From Rutidosis leptorrhynchoides (lineage: Eukaryota; Streptophyta; Magnoliopsida; Asterales; Asteraceae), in contig NC_092334.1 of NCBI RefSeq assembly GCF_046630445.1, positions 109,565,001 to 109,629,000 of the forward strand: a stretch of DNA of 64,000 nucleotides, read 5' to 3'. The notes under the pieces were generated by a model. It was not told the DNA's origin, searched no databases, and worked only from the letters and a program-made list of their open reading frames with translations. Of the stretch, positions 40,802 through 54,262 are shown piece after piece; positions within the stretch are counted from its first letter, which is position 1, and every line of letters starts with the position of its first letter. A program made the translations under genes and the position numbers.

Positions 40802-43203
40802 ATATCTGTGACGACCCGGAAATTTCCGACCAAATTTAAACTTAATCTTTATATGGTTTCGACACGATAAGCAAAGTCTGTAATGTTGAGTCTCAAAATT
40901 TTGAATTGTGTTCATGAATTCAATTACCCTTCGACTATTTACTACGATTCACGAACCACTAATTGTAAATAGATACATATATGTTTAATTGTATTAATAT
41001 AAATATATATAATAATATGAAATATAAATTAAAATAACATATGATTTAATTGTAAGAATTAAATTGTAAAATAATAAACTGTAAGTTGTACACGTTTTAA
41101 TTATAAAAGCATGTAATATTATTTTGATTTAAAACAAACAGAATCCACTTGTTCCATAACCCGTGAATTGAATGAATTGAAGAGATTACTTTACAGTTTT
41201 TGTTTTTTTTCACAAAAGAATCTAAATATATGATTATATTCACATTGCACACGTAATTTGGTTACATATATTAATCAACGTATATCAATCAACTGTATGT
41301 GATTTCAATTAGGATCATTATGCCTGAATTATTAAAGTTGATGTTACAATGCATAATTGGTATTACTCTGATTGTTCTCTAGCATCTTTTAAAACTCTTA
41401 TATACATACAAGACATATATAGATATATAGATTCACAACCACCTACTACCTCTCCATCACCTCTAATCTTGTGATATTGTTGGAAACAATTCACTTCAAC
41501 TCTAATTTTCTTCTTAGTAATACTAGACATCACCACTCTAATCACCAACACATTCGTGTGTTTTAAAGATGTCGCCCTCCACCACCATCATCGTCTACAA
41601 ACTTCTGCATCCAAACATCACCTTCGTTTCCTTCTGTTCTAATCGCAACCAACTTCACCCAAATGCCAACACTTAAATCTTTATGTTTTATTGCATCTCT
41701 CGACTAGTAACTCCTGGTACACATGAATAATTACAGTATAAAATCACCCAACAAAATCCATTTAAACAACCATCCATCACCATGAACATCTATATATTGT
41801 TTTCTGTAATCGAATAAACAAACCGGCAATCACCATCTTAATTCACCACACATAAACCCGATCAACCAAACCTTCATCATCTCCACCCTTCGCCTTTGTA
41901 ACCAAGAACTTGCTGGAATCCACACCATTGAAAACCACCACTGCAACCCCATACTCGCTGCTGCTGTACACATGAAATCACCATCATAAACCCACTACCA
42001 TTGGTACTGTTACGCTACAACTTCATCCCTGCAACTACTAACTAATTATCTTTTCTGTTTTCCTATTATCGTTAAACCCAAACACCACCTCTCTACAAAT
42101 TTGAACCTTACATCCATCACCACCTCATTGTCGCCCCACTTTTCAACCAACCAACACCTGTATACTTCTATTTTTATTTCGTAAATTTCTGTTGTTGCAA
42201 CTCGTGTTCCTCGTTTTACTTTTATGTCGACCAGATGAAGACCAAGGATGATAAAAGGTGATTAAATTTCTTTTGTTACGGCATGATTGTTCTGTGGCTG
42301 ACAAAACAAGAAAACCCCACTTCAATTATCTTAATTCCACTCACTTGCCTTTTCACCCACCAAATAAAAGCTAAAGTTGGCCTTTACAAATTTCAAACAT
42401 AAACCGACACTTTTTAACCATCGAACCACTACCGCATTTTCTACACTTCCAAACAATCAATTAGCATAAAATAATAATGAGATAATGGTGGTATTATGAT
42501 ATAAAAAAAATATTAGTTGTAATACAAGACCAACACTAACAAATAATAGTTTAAGTGGAACATGGCCATATGGGTCAATTGGTCGGCCAACTTGTGGAGT
42601 CTATATTAAATCGAGTACAGCGGGTATGAGATAAGTGGAAAACGAGTGACAATGATTATGTGGTTGCAGCGAATTATAGGATGAAAAGGATATCGATGAT
42701 GCTTTAAATCAAAACCCTCTTGTTCTTTAGTGTTTTGTCGACTCATACTCTATGATTACACCTGAACACCGAATTTTCTTATCAAGTGTCAATTAGTTTT
42801 TGAAGTGGGCTGCCATATATTTTTTTTACTATCGAGCCATGTTGTTGTGTAGGGACGATATATATTTTGATATCGTTCTATACTTGCTTAACCTGCTGGG
42901 CCGTATACTTGCTAATATGTTGGGCCGTTGATTTGTTGGCATTATCTTTGTAAATCATAAGTGATGAGGTACGTGATGATTTATCATCGATGATGATGAT
43001 GAATGTATGTTGACAAAAGAATGATGTAGTAGAGATGATGATATTAAAAAAAAAAATTGATGATCAATCATGAATGGCGATTTAGATGATGAAATGGTTA
43101 TGAAGATGATAGATAATTTGGTTGGGTTATTTTGTTAAAAAGAGAAAACAGATTTAAAACGGGTTATATCAATTTGATTATTGAAATAAAACTGAAAGAT
43201 AAA

Positions 43204-43281
43204 TCAGCTCAACCGGTTAGACTGTTTGGGGTGTTGTTAAGTTAGCGAGAGGTTGCGGGTTCGAGCCTGGACTGAGGCAAT
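43204..43281 (+). other. tRNA-like module in the LARD 5' LTR
   Basis: TCAGCTCAACCGGTTAGAC resembles an A box and GCGGGTTCGAGCCTGG a B box. An ATT-type tract follows. The copy in the 3' LTR is at 51,223-51,299. It is not a complete tRNA. Confidence 0.55.
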
Positions 43282-43481
43282 ATTTTTAGGGACTCACTTT
43301 TAAGGTAGTAATTACATTTTTATTATCATTATTATCAACTAAAATACCATTTTATTTAGATTAACATTATTAGAAAAATTATTATTTCATTATTATTCTA
43401 ATTTGTATTATTATATTCACTCAGTGTTAGTAACAAGTATTAATATCAATAATATTAATTTTATTATAAAAATAAAATAAC

Positions 43482-43516
<35 letters not shown>

Positions 43517-43588
43517 ATTAATATTATTATTATTACTATTGATATTATCATTATCAAGATTTTTATACATATTATCATTATTTTACTA

Positions 43589-43595
43589 TCACTAC

Positions 43596-43647
<52 letters not shown>

Positions 43648-43670
43648 GTTATTATTATTACTACTACTAC

Positions 43671-43762
<92 letters not shown>
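43589..43762. repeat. (TTA)n microsatellite
   Basis: A tract of about 174 bp that reads as poly-Tyr on the plus strand; not a gene. The 3' LTR has a shorter version at 51,610-51,687. Confidence 0.95.
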
Positions 43763-43763
<1 letters not shown>

Positions 43764-43840
43764 AATATTACTACTTTCTATTATAAGTCTTATTTTACCA
43801 AATAAAGCAGTAGTTATATAAAAACATATCTTAATATAAT

Positions 43841-43846
<6 letters not shown>

Positions 43847-43897
<51 letters not shown>
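43847..43897. repeat. (AT)n microsatellite
   Basis: A dinucleotide run; its partner in the 3' LTR is at 51,772-51,831. Confidence 0.95.
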
Positions 43898-43900
<3 letters not shown>

Positions 43901-45196
43901 CCTTAATACATTATATATAATATAAATAAACTCAGTTGATTAAATGTGATATATGTTAATATACATAATGGAATATAGGTTCGTGAATCCAAGGCCAACC
44001 CTACACTTGTTAAATGACGTCATATGTATTTTTACTACAAAATACAGTATGGTGAGTTCATTTGATTCCATTTTACTCTTTACATTTTTGGGACTGAGAA
44101 TACATGCGCTGTTTTTACAACTGCTTTATTAAATGCTTTTAAAATACATTTTGAACTGCGAATACATGAAATGCTTTTATAAATGTTTGACGAGATAGAC
44201 ACAAGCAAAACATTCCTCGAATGAATTATGTGGACGTGATAATTGCCACCATTGAATTATGTGGACGTGATAATTGCCACAATTGATATGAATATTTTTC
44301 CCCTGATTATTATTGCTTGGTAACCTAAGAATTAGGGAACATCACTAATTTTGAGAGTTAGTGCACGCCTAATTGACGCGAATCCTAAAGGTAGCTACCG
44401 GGTTTAACACCCCCACCCAGAATGTTCACTAGACGGAAGGGCCAGTGGGCGTGGTGTTTAGTACTTCGAAGTTTATATGATTATTATACAGACGAGTTGT
44501 TCTGTTTTGGGGATATTATTATGCGCATTATATGTTAAGGTCGGTTACCAAGCCAAGTTATGAAAGCAATGAAAAGTGAATGTTATGTATCGAGAGAATG
44601 ATTTTATACACAGATTATGTGTATGTTATTTTTGTGCACGAGATATGTGTACGGTTACTAAGATTTATGAAAAAGGATTTCGTACACGAGAAATGTGTAC
44701 TGTATTTAAAAGATATGCATGTACATTACAGGTGGGTATAGGATTCGGGCCCATTTGTACCATGCAGCATTTAAATCTTGTGGTCTATCAAAATGATGAA
44801 TTTTATTGTTTTATGATAAACCTATGGACTCACCAACCTTTTGGTTGACACTTGAAAGCATGTTTATTCTCAGGTATGAAAGAAATCTTCCACTGTGCAT
44901 CTGCTCATATTAGAGATATTACTTGGAGTCATTCATGACATATTTCAAAAGACGTTGCATTCGAGTCGTCGAGTTCATCAAGATTATTATTAAGTCAATT
45001 ATAGTTGGAAGTATTATGAAGTGGTATGCATGCCGTCAACTTTCGATGTAAAGAAAGTTTGTCTTTTAAAAACGAATGCAATGTTTGTAAAATGTATCAT
45101 ATAGAGGTCAAGTACCTCGCGATGTAATCAACTATTGTGAATAGTTTATAATCGATATGGACTTCGTCCGGATGGATTAGGACGGGTCTCTACAGT

Positions 45197-45214
45197 TGGT
45201 ATCCGAGCGGTGGT
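45197..45214 (+). other. primer-binding site of the LARD
   Basis: TGGTATCCGAGCGGTGGT starts two bases after the LTR end. It is one base off the initiator-Met-tRNA complement TGGTATCAGAGC over the first 12 positions. Confidence 0.87.
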
Positions 45215-45779
45215 CTTAGCGAACCAGGTCTTGCAATAGTGTGTCTAACTGATAGTTGCTTAGATGCATTAATGAGTCTGGACTTCAACCGTGTCTGCAT
45301 GTCAAAAGTTTTGCTTATCATTTCGTGTCGAAAATTACCTACTTATCATCCTTAAGAAATTACCTGCTTATCATTCCTAGTCTAGACACATCATACTGCA
45401 ATGATTGCATGAATAGTGTACAGATAAAATTCATACCTTAGCGTATCTGCTAATTCATATCTTAGCGTATCTGTTATTGTTACCTTTGCCTGACAGATTC
45501 TGTAGATTCCTCCGTAACTTATGGGATTTTAGTATTAAATATGCATATGTAAATTATGTATTGCAGGATACTAATCTACATCCTATAATCTATTTCTTAT
45601 CGAAAATCCTTCATCTGATCGTACGAGATTAATCCCTCAACCAGTTCGAATTCCTCGGATTCCGACAGCTATTTCGATATGGAGTTTCACCTAAGCTCCG
45701 GAAGCAACGTCACCAGAATGAATCAGCCAATCAGCCATCCCCAATTCATCTGATGGGTTCGTAGTCTACTTAATCAATG

Positions 45780-46065
45780 GAGACGCGAAGAAGGCGATCC
45801 TTTCCACCAACCGAATTTCCCTCTTGGTGAAGAACCTGAAGCACTTACTGGCGAACCTATCCGAGACACCATTTTCAGCCTCATTTCCAGGGTAGCTCGT
45901 CACGATTATATTCTATCCACAATTCTAAACCTTATTCATCCGCTCGTTCCAACCGACAATCATCCCGGAATAATAGAAGAAGTCAACGAGCTTCGCGCTC
46001 GGGTAGTGGCTTTGAAGAATATGGTGCAAAGGTTACAAACACCAGCAGCAGCACCAACAGCATAA
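45780..46065 (+). pseudogene. gag-like remnant of the LARD
   Basis: Sequence homologous to the gag-like frame of element E (shared LTGEP, TIFSLISR and GIIEEVNELRAR). It lies about 0.6 kb after the primer site. It is a fossil. Confidence 0.5.
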
Positions 46066-48820
46066 CCAGCACCACCATCATCAACGCCAACAGTACCATT
46101 ACCACCACCAACAATAACCGTATCGCAAACCTCAACTTCACAATCTGTCACATGAACATCAACGTCATACACACCATGGATACCAAGGAATACCAACATC
46201 AATGAACGATGAAGTATTAATTCATAACTTCATTGAAGAAATATTCTGCGAAGAATATGTGGTTTCTAAAAGTTCTAAGAGATTATTTATTCTAGCTCAA
46301 ACCGAAAATCAAATGAGTTTAATATCATATTGACTCATTAAATCAATAATTACCTCTGAAGAAAATATATATGTATATATATTTTCATAAAGATTGTAAT
46401 TGAAAATACTTTCGTACAAACTATTAATGATGAAAATATTTTAACGGGTAGGTAATACCCTAGGAATATTCAGATTTCACATTAATAAGTTACAATGTAC
46501 ATTCTTCGAAGCTGATTCAACAGTAGTTTGCTATCCTACTTACATCCACCGATATACAAATCCGTTCACCACAGAATAACCATATTCATCCAATTTCATA
46601 TTTGGATTTTGATTTATCAGAATTCAACAAGTGGCATAATGAAGAAAACATTTGACAAAATAAAATTTGTTAGAAACAAACAAATTAACTATGAGAAATT
46701 TTGTTAAGAATCCACGCTAACTGTTCCTAGCTAACTGTTCCTAGCTAACTGATTACATTTTATTTATCGCAATTTACATTCTCGCAATTTTATTTATCGT
46801 CATTTAATTTCTGTTATTTATTTTACGCACTTTAAATATCGGGACACGTATACAAGGTTTTGACATATCATATCGACGCATCTATATATATTATTTGGAA
46901 TCACCATAGACACTCTATATGCTGTAATGCTAGAGTTCGCTATACAGGGTTGAGGTTGATTCTATAATAATATATATATTTTGAGTTGTGATCGAGTCTG
47001 AGACATGTACACGGGTCACGATACGTATTAATTAATTCGAATATAATAAACTATATATAAATTATTGAATTAGTAACTGTGGAATGCTAACTGTGGACTA
47101 CCAACATTGGACAATTAAAATGAATTAAAATATTGATTGTAACATATGAAACTAAACGATTCTTCAAGTTTGCCACTTGATTTCATCTTAAACCTCATTT
47201 GTATCTTGACGATTACAATCTGCGTTCAAACCTTTCATGATTTTTGAAAACACCTCAATCGAGAGGATGAACCAACCGCATTTCATCTACAGAAGAAAAG
47301 ATTGATGCATATGCACCTGAAAACACTCGGAACCTGAGTAAACGTTTAACACGTATCTGTGCTAATTCCTTTAGTGTTATTATTACCCAAAATAACTTGG
47401 TGATTCCTTTCAAAGTAGCAAATTTTGTCACAGCTCCAGCAAGTCACCTTCGATTTTTCGTTCGAAACAACCTTATTAACACCTTGATATATATGTGTGC
47501 TCTTTTATTGTTACCAGGGAACCTTTTATATTCCACCATATTACCATCAGCGTTTAATCATCTAAAAACACAATTCTCTTGAAACCACCTCGGATTGATA
47601 ACCGATGATTCAGATATGGTAGCATTAAATGCAGAGGAAACAGCAAAATCGTAGATGGTCTAAACGGCCAAAAGTTTGATAATAAAGAATGGAATATTGG
47701 TAACGCTCGATAGAAAATTTAGTACTGAAAAACGGATTGAGTTAACCCTGAAGGAGACCGAGGACAAATACAAGGATCAAACTCTATATTAAAAGAATCC
47801 AGGTAATTCTGGATTCAATGAAATCTTCAGCATATATCTTGCTCCGAAGTCATGTTAAATCTTGTGGAACAATCTTTCTGCATCAACCTTCGATCTTAGA
47901 AATTCCAAAATATCATCATAAATATCCTCAATATTTCTGAAGATGTCTTCATAAATATTCTCGTCCGATATTAACTATCTCCCCGCGGTATCTGTGTTAT
48001 ATCATAAAAGGAAACTGCTTTAATTTCTATATTCTGTAAACATTCGAATTTAAAATATGAATGTTTTTGAAGTAGTGTTGGAAACTGAAGCATGAGTTAG
48101 TATAATATAATGACACTTGATCAACGTGATTATATTACAGTAGGTTATGCTGAGTTTCTAATGAAACGTGATGTTTCACAGACCATGACGTCATCATGTG
48201 CCATGTTACACGACTCTTACATTCCATCTAATATATAAACATATCAAGAACATAATTTCTTGATAGTTCTATCTTTTCTCTTGAATTTTGGTAATTCAAC
48301 CAATCAAGATCGTGCTAATACAATCCCTCTCTTAGAACATCAGTTACGTTCATTCGAAACTTCATACCTATGAATTTTGAATCATTATTCGTTTGACTTA
48401 CAGTCGGGAAGAGAAACAAAAGGATGGAACTCCAAAAATAATAAGGAAACGAAGAGGGTGGATTTATAGTAAAATATCCGAACAGAGCAATCAAAACAGA
48501 TGATCGTATTTAAAGCGGATCCCTAATTTCCTTATTTACCGAAGAATCAAATCTTATCACGAAGATTTTCTCCAAATCCCTTGAACTCCGGAAATCAACC
48601 ATATCTACGTCAAAGGATATGATGAAACATTATTTTCTCATTTCACTCTTTTGTAATAACTTCACTAATAAGCTTTAAATAATCGAATTGTTTTATCTGT
48701 ATTACTCAATAATGATAAAACTCTATTTATCAACTCATATGCGTCATGGAAACATTTTTATTGTTAGCCATGACCACCTCACTCAAATTTGGGGACGAAA
48801 TTTCTTTAACGGGTAGGTAC

Positions 48821-51623
48821 TGTGACGACCCGAAAATTTCCGACCAAATTTAAACTTAATCTTTATATGGTTTCGACACGATAAGCAAAGTCTGTAATGT
48901 TGAGTCTCAAAATTTTGAATTGTGTTCATGAATTCAATTACCCTTCGACTATTTCCTACGATTCACGAATCGTTAATTGTAAATAGATACATATATGTTT
49001 AATTGTATTAATATAAATATATATAATAATATGAAATTTAAATTAAAATAACATATGATTTAATTGTAAGAATTAAATTGTAAAATAATAAACTGTAAGT
49101 TGTACACGTTTTAATTATAAAAGCATGTAATATTATTTTGATTTAAAACAAACAGAATCCACTTGTTCCATAACCCGTGAATTGAATGAATTGAAGAGAT
49201 TACTTTACAGTTTTTGTTTTTTTTCACAAAAGAATCTAAATATATGATTATATTCACATTGCACACGTAATTTGGTTACATATATTAATCAACGTATATC
49301 AATCAACTGTATGTGATTTCAATTAGGATCATTATGCCTGAATTATTAAAGTTGATGTTACTATGCATAATTGGTATTACTCTGATTGTTCTCTAGCATC
49401 TTTTAAAACTCTTATATACATACAAGACATATATAGATATATAGATTCACAACCACCTACTACCTCTCCATCACCTCTAATCTTGTGATATTGTTGGAAA
49501 CAATTCACTTCAACTCTAATTTTCTTCTTAGTAATACTAGACATCACCACTCTAATCACCAACACATTCGTGTGTTTTAAAGATGTCGCCCTCCACCACC
49601 ATCATCGTCTACAAACTTCTGCATCCAAACATCACCTTCGTTTCCTTCTGTTCTAATCGCAACCAACTTCACCCAAATGCCAACACTTAAATCTTTATGT
49701 TTTATTGCATCTCTCGACTAGTAACTCCTGGTACACATGAATAATTACAGTATAAAATCACCCAACAAAATCCATTTAAACAACCATCCATCACCATGAA
49801 CATCTATATATTGTTTTCTGTAATCGAATAAACAAACCGGCAATCACCATCTTAATTCACCACACATAAACCCGATCAACCAAACCTTCATCATCTCCAC
49901 CCTTCGCCTTTGTAACCAAGAACTTGCTGGAATCCACACCATTGAAAACCACCACTGCAACCCCATACTCGCTGCTGCTGTACACATGAAATCACCATCA
50001 TAAACCCACTACCATTGGTACTGTTACGCTACAACTTCATCCCTGCAACTACTAACTAATTATCTTTTCTGTTTTCCTATTATCGTTAAACCCAAACACC
50101 ACCTCTCTACAAATTTGAACCTTACATCCATCACCACCTCATTGTCGCCCCACTTTTCAACCAACCAACACCTGTATACTTCTATTTTTATTTCGTAAAT
50201 TTCTGTTGTTGCAACTCGTGTTCCTCGTTTTACTTTTATGTCGACCAGATGAAGACCAAGGATGATAAAAGGTGATTAAATTTCTTTTGTTACTGCATGA
50301 TTGTTCTGTGGCCGACAAAACAAGGAAACCCCACTTCAATTATCTTAATTCCACTCACTTGCCTTTTCACCCACCGAATAAAAGCTAAAGTTGGCCTCCA
50401 CAAATTTTAAACATAAACCGACACTTTTTAACCATCGAACCACTACCGCGTTTTCTACACTTCCAAACAATCAATTAGCATAAAATAATAATGAGATAAT
50501 GGTGGTATTATGATATAAAAAAAAAATATTAGTTGTAATACAAGACCAACACTAACAAATAATAGTTTAAGTGGAACATGGCCACATGGGTCAATTGGTC
50601 GGCCAACTTGTGGAGTCTATATTAAATCGAGTACAGCGGGTATGAGATAAGTGGAAAACGAGTGACAATGATTATGTGGTTGCAGCGAATTATAGGATGA
50701 AAAAGATATCGATGATGCTTTAAATCAAAACCCTTTTGTTCTTTAGTGTTTTGTCGACTCATACTCTATGATTACAACTGAACACCGAATTTTCTTATCA
50801 AGTGTCAATTAGTTTTTGAAGTGGGTTGCCATATATTTTTTTTTACTATCGAGCCATGTTGTTGTGTAGGGACGATATATATTTTGATATCGTTCTATAC
50901 TTGCTTAACCTGCTGGGCCGTATACTTGCTAATATGTTGGGCCGTTGATTTGTTGGCATTATCTATGTAAATCATAAGTGATGAGGTACGTGATGATTTA
51001 TCATCGATGATGATGATGAATGTATGTTGACAAAAGAATGATGTAGTAGAGATGATGATGTTAAAAAAAAAAATATTGATGATCAATCATGAATGGCGAT
51101 TTAGATGATGAAATGGTTATGAAGATGATAGATAATTTGGTGGGGTTATTTTGTTAAAAAGAGAAAACATATTTAAAACGGGTTATATCAATTTGATTAT
51201 TGAAATAAAACTGAAAGATAAATTAGCTCAACTGGTTAGACTGTTTGGGGTGTTGTTAAGTTAGCGAGAGGTTGCGGGTTCGAGCCTGGACCGAGGCAAT
51301 ATTTTTAGGGACTCACTTTTAAGGTAGTAATTACATTTTTATTATCATTATTATTATCATTATTATCAACTAAAATGCCATTTTATTTAGATTAACATTA
51401 TTAGAAAAATTATTATTTCATTATTATTCTAATTTGTATTATTATGGTCACTCAGTGTTCGTAACAAGTATTAATATCAATAATATTAATTTTATTATAA
51501 AAATAAAATAACTTATTATTATTATTATTATTATTAATATTATTATTATTACTATTGATATTATCATTATCAAGATTTTTATACATATTATCATTATTTT
51601 ACTATCACTACTACTACTACTAC

Positions 51624-51687
<64 letters not shown>

Positions 51688-51766
51688 AAAATATTACTAC
51701 TTTCTATTATAAGTCTTATTTTACCAAATAAAGCAGTAGTTATATAAAAACATATCTTAATATAAT

Positions 51767-51834
<68 letters not shown>

Positions 51835-53129
51835 CCTTAATACATTATATATAATATAAATAAACTCAGTTGATTAAATGTGATATGTGTTAATATACAT
51901 AATGGAATATAGGTTCCTGAATCCAAGGCCAACCCTACACTTGTTAAATGTCGTCATATGTATTTTTACTACAAAATACAGTATGGTGAGTTCATTTGAT
52001 TCCCTTTTACTCTTTACATTTTTGGGACTGAGAATACATGCGCTGTTTTTACAACTGCTTTATTAAATGCTTTTGAAATACATTTTGAACTGCGAATACA
52101 TGAAATGCTTTTATAAATGTTTGACGAGATAGACACAAGCAAAACATTCCTCGAATGAATTATGTGGACGTGATAATTACCACCATTGAATTATGTGGAC
52201 GTGATAATTTCCACAATTGATATGAATATTTTTTCCCTGATTATTATTGCTTGGTAACCTAAGAATTAGGGAACATCACTAATTTTGAGAATTAGTGCAC
52301 GCCTAATTGACGCGAATCCTAAAGGTAGCTACCGGGTTTAACACCCCCACCCAGAATGTTCACTAGACGGAAGGGCTAGTGGGCGTGGTGTTTAGTACTT
52401 CGAAGTTTATATGATTATTATACAGACGAGATGTTCTGTTTTGGGGATATTATTATGCGTATTATATGTTAAGGTCGGTTACCAAGCCAAGTTATGAAAG
52501 CAATGAAAAGTGAATGTTATGTATCGAGAGAATGATTTTATACACAGATTATGTGTATGTTATTTTTGTGCACGAGATATGTGTACGGTTACTAAGATTT
52601 ATGAAAAAGGATTTCGTACACGAGAAATGTGTATTGTATTTAAAAGATATCGCATGTACATTACAGGTGGGTATAGGATTCAGGTCCATTTGTACCATGC
52701 AGCATTTAAATCTTGTGGTCTATCAAAATGATAAATTTTATTGTTTTATGATAAACCTGTGAACTCACCAACCTTTTGGTTGACACTTGAAAGCATGTTT
52801 ATTCTCAGGTATGAAAGAAATCTTCCGCTGTGCATTTGCTCATATTAGAGATATTACTTGGAGTCATTTATGACATATTTCAAAAGACGTTGCATTCGAG
52901 TCGTCGAGTTCATCAAGATTATTATTAAGTCAATTATAGTTGGAAGTATTATGAAGTGGTATGCATGCCGTCAACTTTCGATGTAAAGAAAGTTTGTCTT
53001 TTAAAAACGAATGCAATGTTTGTAAAATGTATCATCTAGAGGTCAAGTACCTCGCGATGTAATCAACTATTATGAATCGTTTATAATCGATATGGACTTC
53101 GTCCGGATGGATTAGGACGGGTCTCTACA
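48821..53129 (+). repeat. 3' LTR of the LARD (4,309 bp)
   Basis: It is nearly identical to 40,807-45,194. The length difference comes mostly from the (TTA)n tracts. The hairpin is at 52,769-52,782. Confidence 0.93.
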
Positions 53130-53134
53130 ATATC

Positions 53135-53552
53135 ATTCTGCATCTTCTCCAAAATAATTTCTTTTTCTGGACACTAGGATATATTTTCTGCCTCAAGCTG
53201 ACTCTCTTCAACTATTTTATTATTTTCTGCCTCAACTTGACTCTCCTTAACAGGTTGACTCTGCTGGTAGAGTTGCGGTTGACAGTATGGATGATAGTAT
53301 GGCAGTGGTGGATAGTATGGTTGATGGTAGGGTTGTGGTTCATAGTAAATGGGGTATCGGTGGTATTGTGGGAGTTCATATTGATAGTATTGTTGTGATT
53401 CGACTGAAGCATCATAAGTAGCTCTTCGAGTTTCTTCTTCAAGCCATCGTTGTTTTGCACGTTCGTTGGATTTGTTAACTATATCTAACGTGCTCTTGAG
53501 TCTTTTTAGGGCGGTAGCGAGATCGCGAATTTGATTACCCTTATTGGTCATT
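53135..53552 (-). pseudogene. N-terminal Tyr/Pro/Gln-rich frame of element D
   Basis: It opens MTNKGNQIRDLATALKRL on the minus strand. A helical N-terminus with a Lys/Arg/Glu-rich segment (SNERAKQRWLEEETRR) comes first, then a stretch dominated by Tyr, Pro, Gln and His. Two similar acidic repeats follow (ESQVEAENNK, ESQLEAEN). It lies just downstream of the D leader, in the position of gag, but I do not recognise a gag family. Confidence 0.45.
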
Positions 53553-53585
53553 GAACAAAAAAAGAAAAAAAATTCTCTTTTTTTT

Positions 53586-53706
53586 CGCGGATGAACAGTA
53601 CCAAATAGTAAAACTCTGACGCGTGAACAGTACTTTCTGACGGATGAACAGTGATTTCTGACGATGAACAGTATCTTCGGATGAACAGTTTCGATGATGA
53701 ACAGTA
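53586..53706 (-). repeat. six ACTGTTCA(T/C) repeats in the D leader
   Basis: On the plus strand TGAACAGT recurs six times in about 120 bp, between the primer site and the first ATG of element D, mostly as ATGAACAGT. Confidence 0.75.
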
Positions 53707-53745
53707 ACACGAACTTTTTTTTTGTTGAGATAGAATATCAAAACT

Positions 53746-53835
53746 CAAACGTGGGAGAGACCCAACTAATCGGAATTAAGATATGAGATAAACTATCAAG
53801 ATCCAAACGTGGGAGAGACCCAACTAATTGGAATG
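53746..53835 (-). repeat. two-unit 58-bp direct repeat in the D leader
   Basis: CAAACGTGGGAGAGACCCAA starts at 53,746 and again at 53,804, each followed by CTAAT and GGAAT. Confidence 0.8.
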
Positions 53836-53854
53836 ATGATAGGGTGGATCGATT

Positions 53855-53866
53855 GCTCTGATACCA
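53855..53866 (-). other. primer-binding site of element D
   Basis: TGGTATCAGAGC on the minus strand is the exact initiator-Met-tRNA complement. It sits two bases from the 5' LTR. Confidence 0.92.
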
Positions 53867-53868
53867 AT

Positions 53869-54257
53869 TGATGAGGATCAAAGGATCCGTTGAAAGACAA
53901 ACGCTCTTCGCAACAACAATTAAAACACAAACGTGTTTAATTGATAAAACAATTACGTAAAATTCTTACGTAACAAGAAAAGGGAGTATTAAAACTCAAG
54001 CTTTTATTAATTCAAAGAGAGATTGCCCCTTTACATATGTGGACGAGTATATATAAATAAAGACAACACAAATTGAGTAGGACTTGGACTCTAGCTAACT
54101 TCCTAAAGAAGCAAAAGCAAACTCAAAACTTATCTAATAACTCAATATACGTAAACTTATCTAAATATTTAAATAACTATAACTAATAATAATAATAACT
54201 AATAGATAACTATCCAGACTCTTAAATCTCGTAGGACTTCAATCTGGTATCACATCA
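53869..54257 (-). repeat. 5' LTR of element D
   Basis: 389 bp, differing from 39,908-40,303 by only a handful of bases and short indels. Confidence 0.92.
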
Positions 54258-54262
54258 GTATT

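Larger units (their letters stand above)
40807..45194 (+). repeat. 5' LTR of the LARD (4,388 bp)
   Basis: It runs TGTGACGACCCGG to GACGGGTCTCTACA. The inverted motif is at 40,946-40,956 and 43,979-43,989, and the tRNA-like module at 43,204-43,281. (TTA)n and (AT)n runs lie at 43,589-43,897. The CAACC/GGTTG hairpin is at 44,834-44,847 and the GAGGT/ACCTC hairpin at 45,104-45,118. A CACCA-rich leader-like stretch lies at about 41,430-42,150. Short frames here recur at the same offsets in the 3' LTR. Confidence 0.93.
45195..48820 (+). other. internal region of the LARD
   Basis: It is mostly non-coding. A gag-like remnant related to the one in element E lies at about 45,780-46,065, followed by a CAC/ACA-rich stretch to about 46,160. 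A module at about 46,840-47,040 matches part of the A-family LTR. The polypurine-side motif (GGGGACGAAATTTCTTTAAC and GGGTAGGTAC) occupies about 48,790-48,820. There is no protease, RT, RNase H or integrase. Confidence 0.82.
40802..53134 (+). mobile_element. large non-autonomous LTR element (LARD type), both LTRs, target duplication ATATC
   Basis: The body is 40,807-53,129 (12,323 bp), flanked by ATATC at 40,802-40,806 and 53,130-53,134. LTRs are 4,388 and 4,309 bp, and the internal region is 3,626 bp with primer site and polypurine-side motif but no pol genes. These proportions fit large retrotransposon derivatives (LARDs). LTR differences are about 1% by eye, so it is young. Its internal region is related to that of element E, but the LTR cores differ. 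It looks structurally whole for its class. Confidence 0.93.
39903..54262 (-). mobile_element. small LTR retrotransposon D (about 2 kb), split by a LARD; target duplication GTATT
   Basis: The body is 39,908-54,257, flanked by GTATT at 39,903-39,907 and 54,258-54,262. LTRs of 396 bp (39,908-40,303) and 389 bp (53,869-54,257) are nearly identical. Removing the inserted 12.3-kb element and its ATATC duplication leaves about 2.0 kb, of which about 1.2 kb is internal. There is a perfect initiator-Met primer site and a purine tract (AGGTGGGGAAGA, minus strand) before the 3' LTR. It encodes no pol, so it is non-autonomous. Superfamily is uncertain; the protein tail resembles some gypsy elements. It is young: few LTR differences. 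Confidence 0.9.

Noticed and set aside
41363-42325. Small minus-strand frames that recur at 49,377-50,339
   Set aside because: They are duplicated by the LARD LTR pair. They run antisense to the element and show no family likeness.
43539-43763. Open frame of almost pure tyrosine
   Set aside because: It is a (TTA)n microsatellite read in one frame. The same holds for the Ile-Tyr and poly-Ile frames at 13,297, 15,196, 22,896, 23,590, 27,215, 28,064 and 29,189.
43589-43897. CRISPR-like or satellite array
   Set aside because: The repeats are simple TTA and AT microsatellites without spacers, and this is a plant nuclear sequence.
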